DNA of 36,001 bases from an uncultured Clostridia bacterium. GTDB lineage: Bacteria > Bacillota > Clostridia > TANB77 > CAG-465. The position numbers and the translations under genes are program-made. Shown here in pieces: positions 32,090 through 36,001 of the stretch. The stretch lies in assembly GCA_947624625.1 (NCBI GenBank), contig CANQLD010000009.1:1-36001 (forward strand). Reading direction: 5' to 3'. Under the pieces are notes generated by a model. That model was not told the DNA's origin. It saw only the letters and a list, made by a program, of their open reading frames with translations, and searched no databases. How positions within the stretch are numbered: position 1 is the stretch's first letter; the number at the start of each line of letters is the position of its first letter.

Positions 32090-32118
32090 ATTGTACTACA
32101 AAACTAAGTGTTTTGCAA
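32090..32118 (-). promoter_or_regulatory. Internal promoter for tuf
   Basis: On the minus strand TTGCAA and TACAAT with 17 bases between them, in the fusA-tuf gap. It could boost tuf above the rest of the operon. Confidence 0.6.
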
Positions 32119-32144
32119 TATATTTAACTATTTTTTTATATAAA

Positions 32145-34229
32145 TTAATCTTCTTTTTTAGTTCTTTGAGAAACTATTGTTTCAAGAACTGATTTTGGAA
32201 CTTCTTCGTAATGAGAAGGTTCCATAGCATAAACTCCTCTTCCTTGTGTTTTAGATCTTAAATCTGTTGCATATCCAAACATTTCAGAAAGTGGAATATA
32301 TGCGTGAATTGTTGATGTACCTTGAATTGTGTCCATTCCTTCCATTCTTCCACGTCTAGCATTAACATCACCAATAACATCTCCCATATATTCTTCTGGT
32401 ACAGTAATATCAACTTTCATTATTGGTTCAAGTAATACTGATCCACCTTGTCTACAAGCCTCTTTAAATGCCATAGAACCAGCTACGTGGAATGCCATTT
32501 CAGATGAGTCAACATCGTGGTAAGAACCATCTACAAGAGCAACTTTAACATCTACTACTGGATATCCAGCAAGTACACCTGCTTTCATTGCATCTTGAAC
32601 GCCTTCATCTGTTGGTTTTACATATTCTTTAGGAACTACACCACCAACAATTCTTGATTCAAATTCATATCCTTTTCCAGCTTCATTTGGTTCAACTTCT
32701 AGCCATACATGACCATATTGACCTCTACCACCAGATTGTCTAATGAATTTACCTTCAACTCTAACTGGTTTTCTTATAGTTTCCTTGTAAGCAACTTGTG
32801 GTTTACCAACATTTGCTTCAACTTTGAATTCTCTTTTCATTCTATCAACTATGATATCAAGGTGTAATTCACCCATACCAGCAATGATAGTTTGACCAGT
32901 TTCTTGGTTTGTATATGTCTTAAATGATGGATCTTCTTCTGCTAATTTTTGTAAAGCGATAGCCATTTTTTCTTGGTCTGCTTTAGTTTTAGGTTCAATA
33001 GATATGTCTATAACTGGCTCTGGGAATTCAATTGACTCTAGTATTATTGGAGCATTTTCATCACAAATTGTATCTCCAGTTACAACATCTTTTAAACCAA
33101 CAGCACAAGCTATATCTCCAGCATAAACTTTATCTATATCTTGTCTGTTATTAGCATGCATTTGAATAAGTCTTCCTATTCTTTCTTTTTTCCCCTTATT
33201 TGCATTTAATACATAAGAACCACTTTCAAGTGTTCCAGAGTAAACTCTAAAGAATGTTAATTTTCCAACATATGGATCAGTCATTATTTTGAAAGCTAGT
33301 GCTGCAAATGGTTGATCATCTGCAGAAATTCTTTCTTCTTCTGTTCCATCTTCAAGTACACCTTTAATGTGTGGAATATCTGTTGGAGCAGGCATATAAT
33401 CAACAATATTATTAAGTAATTCTTGAACACCTTTGTTTTTGTATGAACTTCCACAAGTTACAGGAACCATTGTACCTGCAATTGTAGATTTTCTTATGCC
33501 TCTTTTCATTTCTTCAACAGTTAATTCTTCACCGCTTAAATATTTTTCCATTAATTCATCATCTTGTTCAGCGATATGTTCCATTAATTCTGTTCTATAT
33601 TGTTCAGCTAATTCTTTCATATCTGCTGGTATTTCTTCGTGTCTTACATCTTTTCCAAGATCATCATAATGAACTAATGCTTCCATTGTAAGTAAATCTA
33701 CTATACCTTTAAATGTATCTTCTTTACCTATTGGAAGTGCGATAGGAACTGCATTTGCTTGTAATCTTTCTCTTAATTGTTTTACACAATTAAAGAAGTC
33801 AGCTCCTGTAATATCCATTTTATTTACATATACCATTCTAGGTACGTTATATTTATTTGCTTGTCTCCAAACAGTTTCAGATTGTGGTTGAACACCACCT
33901 TTTGCACAAAGAACTGTAACAGAACCATCTAGAACTCTTAGAGATCTTTCAACTTCAATTGTAAAATCAACGTGTCCTGGAGTATCAATGATATTTATTC
34001 TATTGTTATTCCAAAAACAAGTTGTTGCAGCTGAAGTTATTGTAATACCTCTTTCTTGTTCTTGAGACATCCAGTCCATTGTTGCATCACCATCGTGAAC
34101 TTCTCCTATTTTATGTGTTTTACCAGTATAAAATAGAATTCTTTCAGTGGTAGTTGTTTTACCGGCATCAATGTGTGCCATTATACCGATATTTCTTGTC
34201 CTCTCAAGAGGATATTCTCTTCCTGCCAT
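32145..34229 (-). CDS. fusA: Elongation factor G
   Basis: A 694-residue translocase. G1 [20 protein letters not shown]3 [24 protein letters not shown]4 NKMD and the domain III-V motifs ([56 protein letters not shown]) are complete, with standard length. ATG 34229 follows GGAAGGGAGGAAAG. It lies 30 bases after rpsG in the str operon. No second copy or unusual insertion is present. Confidence 0.99.
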   Translation of the reverse strand: MAGREYPLERTRNIGIMAHIDAGKTTTTERILFYTGKTHKIGEVHDGDATMDWMSQEQERGITITSAATTCFWNNNRINIIDTPGHVDFTIEVERSLRVLDGSVTVLCAKGGVQPQSETVWRQANKYNVPRMVYVNKMDITGADFFNCVKQLRERLQANAVPIALPIGKEDTFKGIVDLLTMEALVHYDDLGKDVRHEEIPADMKELAEQYRTELMEHIAEQDDELMEKYLSGEELTVEEMKRGIRKSTIAGTMVPVTCGSSYKNKGVQELLNNIVDYMPAPTDIPHIKGVLEDGTEEERISADDQPFAALAFKIMTDPYVGKLTFFRVYSGTLESGSYVLNANKGKKERIGRLIQMHANNRQDIDKVYAGDIACAVGLKDVVTGDTICDENAPIILESIEFPEPVIDISIEPKTKADQEKMAIALQKLAEEDPSFKTYTNQETGQTIIAGMGELHLDIIVDRMKREFKVEANVGKPQVAYKETIRKPVRVEGKFIRQSGGRGQYGHVWLEVEPNEAGKGYEFESRIVGGVVPKEYVKPTDEGVQDAMKAGVLAGYPVVDVKVALVDGSYHDVDSSEMAFHVAGSMAFKEACRQGGSVLLEPIMKVDITVPEEYMGDVIGDVNARRGRMEGMDTIQGTSTIHAYIPLSEMFGYATDLRSKTQGRGVYAMEPSHYEEVPKSVLETIVSQRTKKED

Positions 34230-34259
34230 AAAATTATACTTTCCTCCCTTCCATATATT

Positions 34260-34790
<531 letters not shown>

Positions 34791-34846
34791 TTAATTTTTG
34801 TAAGGGCTTGTAATCTATGTAAAAAATTCAAGCGCCTAACCAAATA

Positions 34847-35263
34847 TTATTTTTTCTTTGCTCTTTTTGCACCATATTTTGATTTTGCTTGCATACGATC
34901 CGCAACACCTGCAGTATCAAGCACTCCTCTTACAATGTGATAACGAACACCTGGTAAATCTTTTACCCTTCCACCACGAATTAAAACAACACTATGCTCT
35001 TGTAAGTTATGTCCAATTCCTGGTATGTATGCAGTTACTTCCATTGTGTTAGATAATTTTACTCTGGCAACTTTTCTTAATGCAGAGTTTGGTTTTTTAG
35101 GTGTTTGTGTTTTTACAACTGTACAAACTCCTCTTTTTTGTGGAGAAGATTGATTTGTAGCTTTCTTTTTTCTAGAGTTGTATCCTCTTTGTAAAGCTGG
35201 TGATTTAGATTTTGTAATCTTATCTTCTCTACCTTTTCTAACAAGTTGGCTAAATGTAGGCAC
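34847..35263 (-). CDS. rpsL: 30S ribosomal protein S12
   Basis: S12, the decoding-centre protein. [60 protein letters not shown] and [32 protein letters not shown] are complete; the [10 protein letters not shown] and [12 protein letters not shown] loops carry the residues where streptomycin-resistance changes occur, and both read as wild type (Lys in each). The start is GTG 35263 behind AAAGGGGTGAAG. First gene of the str operon, with a perfect promoter directly upstream rather than rpoC. Confidence 0.98.
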   Translation of the reverse strand: MPTFSQLVRKGREDKITKSKSPALQRGYNSRKKKATNQSSPQKRGVCTVVKTQTPKKPNSALRKVARVKLSNTMEVTAYIPGIGHNLQEHSVVLIRGGRVKDLPGVRYHIVRGVLDTAGVADRMQAKSKYGAKRAKKK

Positions 35264-35310
35264 TTAAACTTCACCCCTTTCTTTTATTTACCATATAAAG
35301 GTACTTTTAT

Positions 35311-35339
35311 ATTATACATAATTTTAATACAAATGTCAA
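35311..35339 (-). promoter_or_regulatory. Consensus sigma-A promoter of the str operon
   Basis: On the minus strand perfect TTGACA and TATAAT, 17 bases apart, 48 bases before the rpsL start. Confidence 0.93.
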
Positions 35340-35414
35340 TATTTTCTAGTCATTTTATCAAATAAGTTTTACTTAATTCTTTTTTGTTTTTTAACTTATT
35401 TATTTAAAATTATA

Positions 35415-35437
35415 TAGTATATTTTTTTAATATACTA
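35415..35437. repeat. Inverted repeat in the rpsL-XRE gap
   Basis: TAGTATATT and AATATACTA pair perfectly around five T. It lies upstream of both divergent promoters; function is unknown. Confidence 0.4.
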
Positions 35438-35446
35438 CTCAAACTA

Positions 35447-35471
35447 TTTAATAACATATAATGTTGTTAAA
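35447..35471. promoter_or_regulatory. Near-perfect palindrome, candidate operator of the XRE regulator
   Basis: TTTAATAACAT and ATGTTGTTAAA are inverted copies with one mismatch around ATA. A further half-site-like ATGTTATTTTAAA follows at about 35493-35505, nearer the XRE start. Typical spacing for autoregulation by a small XRE protein. Confidence 0.5.
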
Positions 35472-35554
35472 TAAACTTTTTCATACATATCAAGATGTTA
35501 TTTTAAAAAAGCTATAATGATATAATTATTTTATATCCAAGAGGTGGTGATTTT

Positions 35555-35878
35555 ATGGATTTCAAAACATACACAGGTAATAGAATAAGAGAATTTAGAG
35601 AAAGTAGAAAGTTAACTCAAGAACAAATGGCAGATAGCTTACATATTGTACTAAATCAGTATGGTAGAATTGAAAGAGGAGAAAGTTCTTGTACTCTATC
35701 TAACCTTATTCAAATATGCAATATCTTGCAAATCACACCAAATGATATATTAGCTGAATTAATAATAACAAAAGATTCAAGTATTGAAACAGAGATTCAT
35801 AAACTAAATTTAGATAATCAAAAAGAAGTACTTAATTTTATAGAGTTTTTAATGGAAAAAGAAAGAAATGATAGATAA
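35555..35878 (+). CDS. XRE family transcriptional regulator (107 aa)
   Basis: Residues 8-66 form a Cro/C1-type helix-turn-helix (IREFRESRKLTQEQMADSLHIVLNQYGRIERGESSCTLSNLIQICNILQITPNDIL), followed by a short helical tail (IHKLNLDNQKEVLNFIEFLMEKERN) that may dimerise. The recognition helix region LHIVLNQYGRIE departs from the usual VSQxxISRIE pattern. ATG 35555 follows AAGAGGTGG. It is a single-gene unit with its own terminator, divergent from the str operon, with a palindrome upstream. Targets beyond itself are unknown. Confidence 0.88.
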   Translation: MDFKTYTGNRIREFRESRKLTQEQMADSLHIVLNQYGRIERGESSCTLSNLIQICNILQITPNDILAELIITKDSSIETEIHKLNLDNQKEVLNFIEFLMEKERNDR

Positions 35879-35911
35879 AAATTCTCAAAACATCACAGTT
35901 TTGAGAATTTT
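35878..35911 (+). terminator. Terminator after the XRE gene
   Basis: AAAATTCTCAAAAC and GTTTTGAGAATTTT pair perfectly around a six-base loop. Nothing recognisable follows to the window end. Confidence 0.88.
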
Positions 35912-36001
35912 ACTTTATCTAATTTTACTTAATTACAATTTAATTATTCTTCATTAACACACATACATCAGAAATTGTATAATAAGTTATTTTATTATTT
36001 G

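Noticed and set aside
35912-36001. Right-edge sequence
   Set aside because: AT-rich, no open frame, hairpin or promoter I could support.

Overview
The window comes from an AT-rich Gram-positive genome, most likely an uncultured or gut-type member of the Clostridia. The evidence is a low-GC Firmicutes gene set (MecA, ComEA, LytR-CpsA-Psr protein, RarA, YitT, split transketolase), the sporulation protease YabG behind a sporulation-type promoter, strong AGGAGG ribosome binding sites, sigma-A promoters of the TTGACA-17-TATAAT type, and heavy use of AGA, TTA and TAA codons. No tRNA, rRNA or CRISPR array was seen.

Layout. 1-6.4 kb: a signalling block with a receiver/HD-GYP protein cut by the left edge and its HPt partner, then yabG, a Fic enzyme fused to an XRE-type DNA-binding domain, two orphan small genes, a second HD-GYP protein and a small-multidrug-export-family membrane protein. 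6.5-9 kb: a membrane protein, the rpsF-ssb-rpsR operon and mecA. 9.05-13.53 kb: a leftward Tad/Flp-like pseudopilus operon (TadC-like, Flp-like pilin, CpaB, a 128-aa protein, a 542-aa unknown exported protein and two TadE-like proteins). Three of its seven genes have no usable AUG/GUG/UUG start and seem to begin at AUA or AUU behind a Shine-Dalgarno sequence, so the ORF track misses or truncates them. Diverging from it is a third HD-GYP protein whose receiver has Asn in place of the phosphoacceptor Asp, followed by an acetyltransferase and a HAD phosphatase. The divergent gap holds a perfect Spo0A box.

16-24.6 kb: an orphan gene of foreign codon use, an unknown protein downstream of comEA, a D,D-carboxypeptidase, and the operon rarA-DUF5711-cvpA-LCP (cell-wall and genome upkeep), then a 0.5-kb gene-free gap with terminal-repeat-like sequence and a second orphan gene of foreign codon use. 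24.7-29.5 kb: a leftward series acpP, rnc, Alg14/Alg13-like glycosyltransferase pair, yitT-type gene, and the two transketolase halves; the N-terminal half is broken by one extra base. 29.6-36 kb: a third orphan small acidic membrane protein, a Bax-inhibitor-1 family gene, and the str operon rpsL-rpsG-fusA-tuf with its own consensus promoter, divergent from an XRE regulator with a near-perfect palindrome upstream.

The items most worth following up are the Tad-like operon with its near-cognate starts and Spo0A box, the three compositionally foreign single-gene cassettes that share the same promoter/leader-hairpin/terminator plan, the CUU-C-GGA frameshift in transketolase, and the pseudo-receiver HD-GYP protein. 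Start codons were revised from the ORF track wherever the track's start would place the Shine-Dalgarno sequence inside the coding region.
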